Assembly (NCBI GenBank): GCA_900539595.1
Contig: UQCQ01000022.1
Location: forward strand, 1 to 19,796
Direction: 5' to 3'
Length of the DNA: 19,796 bases
Source: an uncultured Mollicutes bacterium
GTDB lineage: Bacteria; Bacillota_I; Bacilli_A; RFN20; CAG-826
Positions 11,834 to 19,796 of this stretch are shown one piece after another. Made by a program: the position numbers and the translations under genes. The notes beneath the pieces are model-generated. The model was not told where the DNA came from. It worked only from the letters and a program-made list of their open reading frames with translations, and ran no database searches. Positions within the stretch are counted from its first letter, which is position 1; each line of letters opens with the position of its first letter.

Positions 11834-14113
11834 TTACCTTACTTTCAGATTATCGTTAGAAGGCTCTTCAGGTTTATTTTCAGTAGATTCATCCTTCTTG
11901 TCGGAGGGCTCTTCAGGTTTCTGTTCCGCAGGTTCTTCCTTCTTGTCAGAAGATGCATTAGCTTCAATGGAAGGTTTAGCTTCCATTTCGACTTTCACGC
12001 TTCCTAAATGGGAAGTATCTTCCGGCAAATAGCCATTTTTGCAGAGGAATTCGATTTCTTCTGCCGTGATGGTTTCTTTTTCCAGCAAACGGTTGGCAAC
12101 AAGGATAACTTGATCCTTATGTTGCAAGAGGACTTTTTCGGCGTTTTTATGGGCTTCATCAATGATTTGGCGGACCGCCTTATCAATTTCATAAGCCACT
12201 TGGGTCGAGAAGTTCTTTTGGGTGTTCGCATAGTCGCGCCCAAGGAAGACCGATCCCGTATTCTTTTCATATTGAATGGGACCAAGTTCGGACATACCGA
12301 ATTCGGTAACCATCAAACGGGCCAAACGGGTTGCTTCTTCGATGTCGTTAGAAGCGCCGGTAGAAACGTCCTGGAAGAAGATTTCTTCGGAGGTGCGTCC
12401 ACCAAGCAAGCCCGTGATTTGAGCGATGAGTTCGTTCTTTGTCATGAGGAAACGGTCATCTTCCGGAGTCATTAAGACGTGACCACCAGTATTTCCACGA
12501 GGAACGATCGTGATTTTCTGCACTTTTTCGCTATAAGGCAAATTGATGCCGATAACCGCGTGTCCCGCTTCGTGATAAGCGACTTGTTTCCGTTCTTTTT
12601 CTGACATGCCTTTGCTGGATTTAGCAGGTCCGGCGATGCGGCGATCAATCGCCTCGTCGATTTCCGCTAAGCCAATCGTCGGCCTATTGCTACGAACGGC
12701 AAGGATGGCTGCATCGTTTAAAACACTATCAATATCCGCGCCCGAGAAGCCAACCGTACGCTTGGCAAGCGCCTTGAAGTCCACTTGGGGATCGATGTTC
12801 TTTCCACGCGCGTGAACCTTAAAGATTGCTTCACGTCCCGAGCAATCCGGCAAGGAGACGGTGATCGTGCGGTCGAAACGTCCAGCACGACGAAGCGCAG
12901 GGTCCAAGACGTCGTCACGGTTCGTCGCGGCGATGACAAGGATTCCGGAATTGGCTTCAAAGCCGTCCATTTCAACAAGCAACTGGTTCAAGGTCTGTTC
13001 GCGTTCGTCGTTTCCTCCGCCTAACCCAGCGCCTCTTTGACGACCAACCGCGTCAATTTCATCGATGAAGATTAAGCACGGGGCTGTGGCTTTCGCTTGT
13101 TTAAAGAGGTCACGGACACGTCCGGCACCAACACCAACATACATTTCAACGAAGTCCGAACCAGAAATGCTATAGAAGGGGACGCCAGCTTCCCCAGCAA
13201 CCGCTTTGGCAAGCAACGTTTTACCGGTACCAGGAGGGCCGATAAGGAGGACGCCCTTAGGCAAACGAGCACCGAATTTGGCATATTTCTTTGGATCTTT
13301 CAAATAGCCGACGAGCTCGACCATTTCGGCTTTTTCTTCGTCGCATCCTGCCACATCGTCGAACTTCACTTTCGTATTATCCGCGCGACGCGCCGGCGAT
13401 TTATTAAAGGACATAATGCCGTTTTGTCCCGCGCCCATGCTGCTAAGACGGGAGAAGAGGAAGAAGGCAACGCCGATGACAATCAAGGAAGAAAGGATCG
13501 TCGGTCCCCAAGTGTCTAACCAAGAGACTTCGAAGGCATCTTTGACGGTGAAATAAACAACGTCTTGCTTATTGGCAAAGGTCGGGTCGCTGGTCTTGGC
13601 TTGTTCCAAACGGGAAGCAAAGATTGAAGAATAGGAAAGGTGGGTGGCCGTAACCGTCCCGTAAACGGGGGTGAGGGTTCCAGTTCCATCATCCGCGGTT
13701 CCGATTTCGCCCGTATAATCCATCAAGAAATCGTTATTCCATTTTTCGGCTTCGATGCGGACGTTGAAAGCAAAGCTGCGATCGGCTTCGTTGAGATAAT
13801 AACCGCTAACCACGACGGCTTTGTAGCTTTCCGAAACCGTGTATTGGTAAACGCGGCGTTTGTTTGCCTTGTATTCTTCGTAGCTCAACGCTTCGGTGGA
13901 AAGACGATATTCGTCTTTTTTTCCATCTCCGTCCGTATCGGCGTGAGTCAGCCCAACGCCCATATAATTGTCGAGAACAGAGGCGGCCCAAGTTTCGGAC
14001 CGGTTGAAAAGCGGTTTAATGGCTACGAACGTGATGATGCTGATGAGGGCCAAAATCAAAAGCATCGGAATGAAATTTCTAAAACCATTACGTTTTTGTT
14101 GTCCATCATTCAT
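11834..14113 (-). CDS. ftsH: ATP-dependent membrane zinc metalloprotease FtsH
   Basis: This 759-residue membrane AAA+ protease degrades misassembled membrane proteins and regulatory substrates. Order: helix 1 (about 14-34), an extracytoplasmic domain of about 170 residues, helix 2 (about 203-222), then the AAA module. AAA motifs are Walker A GPPGTGKT (292-299), pore residues FV (321-322), Walker B CLIFIDEID (346-354) and the second region of homology ATNRDDVLDPALRRAGRFD (about 397-415). The protease has HEAGH (514-518) and the third zinc ligand Asp 590. It is longer than usual (about 610-700): the outer domain holds a calcium-loop-like DTDGDGKKDE (59-68) and the C-terminus is an acidic Pro/Glu/Lys tail with two 15-residue repeats. 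The ATG at 14113 has AAAGGAG upstream. hpt, common between tilS and ftsH in Bacilli, is absent. Confidence 0.96.
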   Translation of the reverse strand: MNDGQQKRNGFRNFIPMLLILALISIITFVAIKPLFNRSETWAASVLDNYMGVGLTHADTDGDGKKDEYRLSTEALSYEEYKANKRRVYQYTVSESYKAVVVSGYYLNEADRSFAFNVRIEAEKWNNDFLMDYTGEIGTADDGTGTLTPVYGTVTATHLSYSSIFASRLEQAKTSDPTFANKQDVVYFTVKDAFEVSWLDTWGPTILSSLIVIGVAFFLFSRLSSMGAGQNGIMSFNKSPARRADNTKVKFDDVAGCDEEKAEMVELVGYLKDPKKYAKFGARLPKGVLLIGPPGTGKTLLAKAVAGEAGVPFYSISGSDFVEMYVGVGAGRVRDLFKQAKATAPCLIFIDEIDAVGRQRGAGLGGGNDEREQTLNQLLVEMDGFEANSGILVIAATNRDDVLDPALRRAGRFDRTITVSLPDCSGREAIFKVHARGKNIDPQVDFKALAKRTVGFSGADIDSVLNDAAILAVRSNRPTIGLAEIDEAIDRRIAGPAKSSKGMSEKERKQVAYHEAGHAVIGINLPYSEKVQKITIVPRGNTGGHVLMTPEDDRFLMTKNELIAQITGLLGGRTSEEIFFQDVSTGASNDIEEATRLARLMVTEFGMSELGPIQYEKNTGSVFLGRDYANTQKNFSTQVAYEIDKAVRQIIDEAHKNAEKVLLQHKDQVILVANRLLEKETITAEEIEFLCKNGYLPEDTSHLGSVKVEMEAKPSIEANASSDKKEEPAEQKPEEPSDKKDESTENKPEEPSNDNLKVR
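11862..11951 (-). repeat. Two 45-bp tandem repeats encoding the FtsH tail
   Basis: Units 11862-11906 and 11907-11951 are similar 45-base copies that share GGCTCTTCAGGTTT exactly at their start and differ at scattered positions. They encode SDKKEEPAEQKPEEP and SDKKDESTENKPEEP, a low-complexity charged tail after the protease domain. In-frame duplication is the simplest origin. Confidence 0.8.
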
Positions 14114-14171
14114 GTGGAAGCTCCTTTCTATTTATATCTTTATTCTTGCGTGCGGATTTTCCGCTAGTGCA

Positions 14172-14199
14172 ACATTACACGGGTTTTTATCCCCGTCAA
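14172..14199 (-). promoter_or_regulatory. Weak candidate ftsH promoter
   Basis: In the 106-base tilS-ftsH gap the minus strand has TTGACG (plus 14194-14199, 5 of 6 to the -35) and TAATGT (plus 14172-14177, a poor -10), 16 bases apart. Two short stems (ACGGG/CCCGT, GCGGA/TCCGC) lie in the same gap without T-runs, so no terminator separates tilS and ftsH. Co-transcription is equally possible. Confidence 0.3.
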
Positions 14200-14219
14200 T
14201 CAAAACACAACTTTTTTCT

Positions 14220-15476
14220 TTATTTTGTTTCTTCCGGTAGATGCAAGTGGAGGACCGAAGTATGGTATTCGCGGAAATCCATCGCAAACCGGGGAACGTA
14301 GATGATTTTCCCGTCTTTATTAATAAATACGGGCCAAATCTCGCGGATAGCCGTCGGCATTTTCCACATAGAATAGGCTTTGCGGACGTTTTGGAGATAG
14401 CCATGGGCCACGTAGCTATCTTGGGGCAAGGCCGTGCGGATCGTCAAAGGATAATCTGCTTCGGTGATGCCGCGATCTTCCGCGCCCATTGAGAAATCAA
14501 GGTCGAATTGCTCCGTAGATAATTTGCCGGGTTTTTCTAATGTATAGGTATAGGGGAGGAGACTCGGATTATGGCCAAGGAGGACGATATCGTATTCCTT
14601 TAATAAATAGGCATCGCCTTTAAGGTGGTAGGCCCCATTCGGCTTAGGGGAAAGCATGAAAGCACGGAGTTCCTCCACGTCTTTCGCGCTTAAAACAATG
14701 GAAGCGTCCGCGCGAGCGACGAAACTAGCCAAGGTCGCGACGAATTCATCGCGGGGCAAAGCAAGCAATGCACGGATTTCGAGTTCTTCCCCGTCGTCGA
14801 TTCGTTGTTTGATTTCGTTGCGGAGCAAAATGAGGTTCGACTTTTTGGCAATCATCTCATCCAAAATCTGAGCACGCTCTACTTCGTTTAAACGAGCGAT
14901 CCGCTTACGGATTTCACTACGGATGAATTCCGATTCTGCTTTTTCGCTATTGCTGGAATAGGGGACATGATTTTCTTCGTTGTATTCGAGTAAGTCTTGA
15001 TGAGTGAAGTGAAGCAAGGGGCGGATGACCATCATGCCAGCGACTTCCTGCATCGGAGACAAAGCATATCCTCCCGATTTTTCCATGCCTTCCTTTTCCA
15101 TCAAATAGGATTCGATGACATCGTCTTGCTGATGGGCGACGAACAAGCCACTCGCATGGTGTTTGGCATATTGTTCTTGGAAGAAGGCATAACGAATCTT
15201 TCTCGCCCAAAGCTTGAAGTCCGTGCCTTCTTTTTGCTTGGATTCTTCAGGCAGAGCATCGCAATCCAAATATTCCATTTCAAGGCCGGATTTCTTGCAA
15301 TAATCCGCTAAAGACGCCGCATCTTCGTTGGAGGTGGCAAAAAGATGGTAATTGATGCAGCAAACAATCGGCTTGCCGCCTTTTTTCTGAACCATATCAA
15401 GCAACGCCATGGAGTCAGGTCCATAGGTGCAGGCAATCAAATAGGTGGCCTTCGGGTCAAATTTAAAATCCAACAT
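14220..15476 (-). CDS. tilS: tRNA(Ile)-lysidine synthase
   Basis: TilS uses ATP and lysine to convert C34 of the CAU-anticodon tRNA-Ile to lysidine, letting it read AUA. The 418-residue product has an N-terminal PP-loop ATPase domain with a divergent motif, CTYGPDS at 16-22 instead of SGGxDS. VAHQQDDVIESYLM (about 113-126) follows, then the substrate-loop segment RPLLHFTHQDLL and FIRSEIRKR (about 184-192). The C-terminal TilS domain (about 340-400) has NVRKAYSMWKMPTAIREIWPV. The frame is open to 15551, but the ATG at 15476 has AAAGGAGA 6-7 bases upstream and gives the normal N-terminus. It overlaps rqcP by 14 bases. Assignment is good; the altered PP-loop is worth noting but the Asp-Ser pair is kept. 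Confidence 0.92.
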   Translation of the reverse strand: MLDFKFDPKATYLIACTYGPDSMALLDMVQKKGGKPIVCCINYHLFATSNEDAASLADYCKKSGLEMEYLDCDALPEESKQKEGTDFKLWARKIRYAFFQEQYAKHHASGLFVAHQQDDVIESYLMEKEGMEKSGGYALSPMQEVAGMMVIRPLLHFTHQDLLEYNEENHVPYSSNSEKAESEFIRSEIRKRIARLNEVERAQILDEMIAKKSNLILLRNEIKQRIDDGEELEIRALLALPRDEFVATLASFVARADASIVLSAKDVEELRAFMLSPKPNGAYHLKGDAYLLKEYDIVLLGHNPSLLPYTYTLEKPGKLSTEQFDLDFSMGAEDRGITEADYPLTIRTALPQDSYVAHGYLQNVRKAYSMWKMPTAIREIWPVFINKDGKIIYVPRFAMDFREYHTSVLHLHLPEETK

Positions 15477-15747
15477 CGTGATTCTCCTTTCGCTCTTCAA
15501 GGCGATCTTCGAGCACTTCGTAAAGGGAAGACGCCGTTTGCTTATTCGCATAAGGACGGATTTCTAAGACCTTCACTTTGAGGTGGTGACGGCCGAGTTC
15601 AAGTTCTAAAACATCTCCCCCGTTCACCTCGCTCGATGGTTTGGATACCTTCCCATTGGTTTTCACCGCGCCGAAGTCGCAAAGTTCCTTTGCCGTTTCT
15701 CTTCGTTTCACCAACCGGGACACTTTCAAAAATTTATCCAAACGCAT
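15463..15747 (-). CDS. rqcP: S4-domain RNA-binding protein RqcP (YabO/Hsp15-like)
   Basis: The 94-residue product begins MRLDKFLKVSRLVKRRETAK, a near textbook S4 domain (about 1-60), with a basic surface and a short charged C-terminus. B. subtilis RqcP (YabO) works with RqcH on obstructed 50S subunits, helping alanine-tail the stalled nascent chain for degradation. The gene lies 21 bases after mfd, as yabO lies downstream of mfd in Bacillus, but without the intervening spore genes. The ATG at 15747 has no clear ribosome-binding site, so it may depend on translation from mfd or be weakly expressed. Its 3' end overlaps tilS by 14 bases and contains the tilS ribosome-binding site. Confidence 0.9.
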   Translation of the reverse strand: MRLDKFLKVSRLVKRRETAKELCDFGAVKTNGKVSKPSSEVNGGDVLELELGRHHLKVKVLEIRPYANKQTASSLYEVLEDRLEERKENHDVGF

Positions 15748-15768
15748 GTAGAAAGTTTATCACAATAC

Positions 15769-18700
15769 CTATAGGGATTGTGGTGCGTGTTTTTGATAGG
15801 TTTTATGAATCGCCTTGAGAACTTTTAACGTCATGGTGAGCCAATCGTCCTTTTTGGTGACCGAAACAAGCAGGCGTTTGTTTACATAGGTGACTTTGAT
15901 GGAACGGAGACAGGAATACAGGGCATCGAATAATTCTCCCGCGATTCCATCGACTTGGGTGAACAAGGAAGACATCGCGATATCCACGCGAGTGGGGAAT
16001 TCTTTGAGGGAATCGAATTCCTCGTAATCCGTGATGAGGTCGATTCGTTTCTTGTTGATAAGCGCGTTGACTTCGGGAGGAATACGCCCATATATATCGC
16101 GGATTTTTTTGCTAAATGATAGGATGTCCCCCTCGGATTTGGCATCTTCGAGTTCTTGGTAAAGCTGAATCTTGTCGCTTTTGGAGGCGTAATCCCCCGG
16201 GATATAAGCGTCCACGGATAGAACTTTATTTTCTTTCATTGGCTGCTCTAACACCCCGGTCTTTTTACTTTCGACCGCTTCGTTTAATAGCTTCAAATAA
16301 AGGTCTAAGCCCACCGAATCAATGAAGCCAGCCTGTTCAGGACCGAGGATATCCCCCGCCCCGCGGATCATTAAATCCCGTTGGGCGATTTTATATCCCG
16401 AGCCGAGTTCGGTAAATTCTTGGATGGCTTGAAGTCGCTTCTGAGCCTCTTCGTTCATCCGTTTGTTTTCTTTATACATCAAATAGGCATAAGCGATGCG
16501 GTTGCCGCGTCCCACACGCCCTTTGATTTGATAAAGCTGCGACAAGCCAAAATGGTCCGCGTCTTCCACGATAATCATGTTCGCATTGGGCACGTCGATT
16601 CCATTTTCTACAATCGAAGAGCAAACCAGCACATTGACCGTCCCGTCATAGAACCGTTCCATGACGGATTCGACATCCGCCTTTTCCATTTGGCCGTGCA
16701 CGACTCCCACTTCGGCGCCCGGAATGCGGGCCGCCAAACGATTCGCGCAGGAATAAATCGTCTCCACGCGATTATGGACGTAATAAACTTGCCCCGTGCG
16801 GGCGAGTTCCCGTTGAATGAGTTCATCCACCACATCCTGCCGGAACGGGGTGACATAAGTTTGAATCGGCATGCGGGAAGAGGGGGCCGTATTGATTTCC
16901 GAGATCGGGCGGATCCCTACAAGCGACATCTGAAGCGTTCTTGGAATCGGAGTCGCAGAGAGGGTTAATACATCCACATCCTTCCTCATCTCCTTGATTC
17001 TTTCCTTCTGTTCCACCCCAAACCGCTGCTCTTCATCCACGATTAATAAGCCTAAATCCTTGAAGGAAAAGTCCTTGGACAACAAGCGATGGGTGCCAAT
17101 CACAAAATCGATTTTGCCTTCTTTAACGAGCTCGATGTTTTCTTTTTGAACGGAATCGGGAATTAAACGAGAAAATTGAGCCAAATGGACTCCGAAGGGT
17201 CCAAACCGCTCGCTGGCCACTTCAAAATGTTGACGGCATAACAAAGTCGTCGGGCAAAGAAGGGCAACCTGCTTCCCAGCGCAGATCGCTTTAAAAGCCG
17301 CGCGGAAAGCCACTTCGGTTTTGCCAAATCCCACGTCTCCGCAAAGGAGGCGATCCATGATTTCAGGCGACTCCATATCCTTTTTGACGTCTTGAACCGC
17401 CTTTAATTGATCGGCAGTCAGAGTATAGGGGAACTCGTTTTCGAATTGAGCTTGCAAATCATCATCCGGAGGGAAGCTATACCCCGCGGTTCGCGCACGG
17501 CTGCCATACAAGGCAATCAAACGGTCCGCGAGTTCATTGATGCGGGCACGGATTTTAGCTTTCTTTTTGTCCCAGTCGTGCCCGGACAAACTGGATAGTT
17601 TCGGCGCGGCCCCTTCCCGTCCCGCGTATTTACGAACCAAACGGAATTGTTCCAAGGGAACGTAAAGGAATTGGTTCCCCGCATAAGCGATATGGAGATA
17701 GTCCCGATGCACCCCATCCGTTTCAATCGTCTGGATATCCAAGAATTGACCAATACCCTTATATTCGTGGACCACGTAGTCCCCTGGTTTTAAATCTTCA
17801 TAGGATTTAAGAATCGTGGCTTCCTTGAACCTGCTGGTGAACCTCGAGGCGACCGCCTTATGACGGAATAGCTCGCTGCTAGAAAGAAAAGCGATGTGGA
17901 GAGAAGGGATCTCAAATCCATCGGAAAGGTTTTTCTCACTGATGCCAAGATGGCCTTCTGGCAAGGTGTAGCCTTCCGTTTTCTCGAATTCGATTTGAGC
18001 ATCGCGAAGCAAGGATTCCACCGTTTGACGTTGATGGAGTTCCGGCAAGAAAAGAACGACTTTATCGTTTAACGACAAATAGCTTTGAATGGAGGGAACG
18101 ATGGAAGAGATCGAAGTACCCGTTAAAGAGATGCGATGGGCTTGGAAGGAGATATCATCCGGAGAAGTCGCGAATTGGCTGGAATAGAGGACACTGTGTT
18201 TCTTGGGGGATAACGCCTCATCTAAAGGCATGTATTGACGTAATCCCCGCAAAGCACGCCCTTCCGCGTAGAGTTCGCCTAGATATTGCTCCGCCTCTTG
18301 TTCTAATCGGGTGCAGGCATCAATAAACGGCCCTTTATTCGTAATATAGACGATTTCGGGATCGAAATAATCAAGAACGCAGTGGGAAGAAGCAGCCGCC
18401 AATCCATAATAAGGATAGAGTTCCGGACGATAGGATTTGGAGACGAATTCTTCTAAGACGTGCCCCACCTCTTGGTTCAGGGTCTCTGCCAAAAGGGGGT
18501 TGATGGAACCTAAATCCTCCTGCCCCTGTTTTTGCATCTCCGATGCTTTTTTCACGAACGCGGTGATTTGATCGTCGCTTAAAAGCATGTCCGTCGCAGG
18601 GAGAATCACGCAGGAAGAAAGGTTTTGCTTCGATTGTTGGGTCTGGATATCGAACAATTTAATTTCTTCGATTTCATCATCGAAAAATTCGATACGGATC

Positions 18701-19257
18701 GGATCGAGGTAGGAGACGCTATAAACGTCGAGAATGTCGCCGCGGCTTGCATATTGCAACGAATGTTCCACCTTGGAATTGGCCGTATAGCCCGCGTCTA
18801 ACAAACGAGCTTTGAGTTGCTTTAAATCGCAATGGTCCCCGACTTGAAAGCATAACGTCTCTTCCTTGAATTGCTTGGGGGAAGGAAGATAACGCAACAA
18901 AGCGGAAGGATGAGTGACAAGAATCTTCTTGGAGCTCGTATCCTGCAATTGGCCGAGGGCATAGAGGCGTTGAGAGAGCAATTCGCGGCTGCTAGAAAGC
19001 GCGGATGCCCTTAATAATTCGTCGCTAGGAAAGAAGACGACTTGTTCTTCGGGCAAAAAATTAAGGAGGAATTCATAGAGGCGTTGGGCACTATATTGGT
19101 TCGTCGCGATTAAGGCGTAGTTTTGAGGCTTAGAATGAAATAACGAGGCGAATAATAGACCCGCGCCTAAAGTTTCTTCGACGACGAAAGACCCCTTCTT
19201 CGCCCGAAGAGGGGGGATGGCATTAGAAGTTAGAACCGCATCCAACAATTCTTTCAA
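15769..19257 (-). CDS. mfd: Transcription-repair coupling factor Mfd
   Basis: This 1162-residue SF2 translocase removes RNA polymerase stalled at DNA lesions and recruits UvrA. Domains in order: the UvrB-like N-terminal modules (about 1-350), the RNA polymerase-interacting CarD/RID fold (about 491-545; PGDYVVHEYKGIGQF), then motor motifs. These are Walker A GDVGFGKT (640-647), DEEQ (741-744), SATPIPRT (767-774) and motif VI QIKGRVGR (about 910-917), then the TRG motif region (about 951-972; GSGYKIAQRDLMIRGAGDILG) and the C-terminal autoinhibitory domain. Full length. The start codon is TTG at 19257 with GAGGAG 9 bases upstream, overlapping the pth stop region. It follows pth by 13 bases, a conserved Bacillota pairing. 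Confidence 0.97.
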   Translation of the reverse strand: MKELLDAVLTSNAIPPLRAKKGSFVVEETLGAGLLFASLFHSKPQNYALIATNQYSAQRLYEFLLNFLPEEQVVFFPSDELLRASALSSSRELLSQRLYALGQLQDTSSKKILVTHPSALLRYLPSPKQFKEETLCFQVGDHCDLKQLKARLLDAGYTANSKVEHSLQYASRGDILDVYSVSYLDPIRIEFFDDEIEEIKLFDIQTQQSKQNLSSCVILPATDMLLSDDQITAFVKKASEMQKQGQEDLGSINPLLAETLNQEVGHVLEEFVSKSYRPELYPYYGLAAASSHCVLDYFDPEIVYITNKGPFIDACTRLEQEAEQYLGELYAEGRALRGLRQYMPLDEALSPKKHSVLYSSQFATSPDDISFQAHRISLTGTSISSIVPSIQSYLSLNDKVVLFLPELHQRQTVESLLRDAQIEFEKTEGYTLPEGHLGISEKNLSDGFEIPSLHIAFLSSSELFRHKAVASRFTSRFKEATILKSYEDLKPGDYVVHEYKGIGQFLDIQTIETDGVHRDYLHIAYAGNQFLYVPLEQFRLVRKYAGREGAAPKLSSLSGHDWDKKKAKIRARINELADRLIALYGSRARTAGYSFPPDDDLQAQFENEFPYTLTADQLKAVQDVKKDMESPEIMDRLLCGDVGFGKTEVAFRAAFKAICAGKQVALLCPTTLLCRQHFEVASERFGPFGVHLAQFSRLIPDSVQKENIELVKEGKIDFVIGTHRLLSKDFSFKDLGLLIVDEEQRFGVEQKERIKEMRKDVDVLTLSATPIPRTLQMSLVGIRPISEINTAPSSRMPIQTYVTPFRQDVVDELIQRELARTGQVYYVHNRVETIYSCANRLAARIPGAEVGVVHGQMEKADVESVMERFYDGTVNVLVCSSIVENGIDVPNANMIIVEDADHFGLSQLYQIKGRVGRGNRIAYAYLMYKENKRMNEEAQKRLQAIQEFTELGSGYKIAQRDLMIRGAGDILGPEQAGFIDSVGLDLYLKLLNEAVESKKTGVLEQPMKENKVLSVDAYIPGDYASKSDKIQLYQELEDAKSEGDILSFSKKIRDIYGRIPPEVNALINKKRIDLITDYEEFDSLKEFPTRVDIAMSSLFTQVDGIAGELFDALYSCLRSIKVTYVNKRLLVSVTKKDDWLTMTLKVLKAIHKTYQKHAPQSL

Positions 19258-19270
19258 TTCGATAAGCTCC

Positions 19271-19796
19271 TCACTGATTAAAATGATTCATCGCGTAATT
19301 CCAGTCGTGAAGAAGGAAATCCCTCACCGCCTTGGCCGCGGTTTGAACCCCTTCCTGGGTTTTCGCTAAACTTTCGCCCGTTGGCTTGGATAAAACGTAA
19401 TCCACCCCGGTATGGACGGGTTCGCCAATTCCGATGCGGATCCGCTTAAAACGGTCGGAACCCAAACATTGGATGATGCTTTTCATGCCGTTATGGCTAC
19501 CCGCAGAGCCAAAGGGGCGAAGACGGATTTTCCCTTCTTCGATAGCCATGTCATCATAAATCACGATCAAATCTTCTAAGGGGATTTTAAAATAGGCCAT
19601 GAAGGGCTGAACGGATTCCCCAGAGAGATTCATGAAGGTCTCTGGCTTAAGAAGGGCAATCGGCTCGGAGAAAGAAGGGTGCTGACGGAGGATGCCATAG
19701 GTGCCCTTAAAATCATGACGGTCCAAATCGCATCCAATCATTTCGGCAAGCGCGTCAATGGCCATAAAACCCATGTTATGACGGGTGCCTTCGTAT
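19271..19796 (-). CDS. pth: Peptidyl-tRNA hydrolase, 5' end outside the window
   Basis: Pth releases tRNA from peptidyl-tRNAs that drop off ribosomes. The reading frame continues to the window edge as YEGTRHNMGF, so the ATG at 19774 is an internal Met and the true start lies beyond base 19796. About 174 residues are visible and roughly 14 are missing, including the GLGNPG segment with its conserved Asn. Catalytic His (TRHN, codon 19778-19780), the Asp of VIYDDMAI and the Asn of SAGSHNGMKSI are present. The gene ends in TGA at 19271, 13 bases before mfd. A single bacterial-type Pth upstream of mfd is the usual Bacilli arrangement. Identity is secure. Confidence 0.96.
   Translation of the reverse strand, partial: YEGTRHNMGFMAIDALAEMIGCDLDRHDFKGTYGILRQHPSFSEPIALLKPETFMNLSGESVQPFMAYFKIPLEDLIVIYDDMAIEEGKIRLRPFGSAGSHNGMKSIIQCLGSDRFKRIRIGIGEPVHTGVDYVLSKPTGESLAKTQEGVQTAAKAVRDFLLHDWNYAMNHFNQ

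Noticed and set aside
14172..14205. Terminator between tilS and ftsH
   Set aside because: The ACGGG/CCCGT stem has only 5 bp and is not followed by a T-run.

Overview
The window looks like a slice, or a whole short contig, of a chromosome from a low-to-mid-GC member of the Bacillota, probably an uncultured non-sporulating Bacilli/Mollicutes-related lineage (RF39/Erysipelotrichales-like). This rests on family resemblance and gene order only. The pth-mfd-rqcP-tilS-ftsH order and the rpsF-ssb-rpsR operon match Bacillus-type chromosomes, but the sporulation and division genes usually interspersed (spoVT, spoVB-like, yabP/Q, divIC) and hpt are absent. Several genes end in TGA, so the standard code is used. 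All 15 genes lie on the minus strand, so transcription runs from high to low coordinates. No tRNA, rRNA, CRISPR array or transposase gene was found.

Layout in transcription order. (1) 19796-14220: pth (5' end cut by the window edge), mfd, rqcP and tilS, tightly packed: peptidyl-tRNA recycling, transcription-coupled repair, ribosome-associated quality control and tRNA-Ile lysidinylation. (2) 14113-11834: ftsH with an unusual extracytoplasmic Ca-binding-like loop and a repeat tail, closed by a strong terminator. (3) 11780-10989: about 800 bases without an intact gene, hairpin-dense in its upstream half and AT-rich in its downstream half, ending in a perfect 14-bp inverted repeat. (4) 10988-8769: an AbiEi-like (DUF6577-type) protein without a visible toxin partner, overlapping a dihydrouridine synthase gene, which overlaps a deoxyinosine/uracil-DNA glycosylase gene. 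(5) 8686-4461: a MarR regulator and two overlapping half-transporters forming a heterodimeric ABC exporter, similar in layout to streptococcal rcrRPQ. (6) 4341-1520: glyA and lysS, each followed by its own terminator. (7) 1286-33: a clear sigma-A promoter, a probable S6:S18 leader, then rpsF-ssb-rpsR and a terminator nested in a perfect 23-bp inverted repeat at the very left end.

Most of the window is ordinary housekeeping. The parts that deserve a second look are the 10.97-11.78 kb region with its orphan AbiEi-like gene and possible leaderless promoter, the nested hairpins at bases 1-68, and the FtsH extracytoplasmic domain. I do not see a convincing new multi-gene system.
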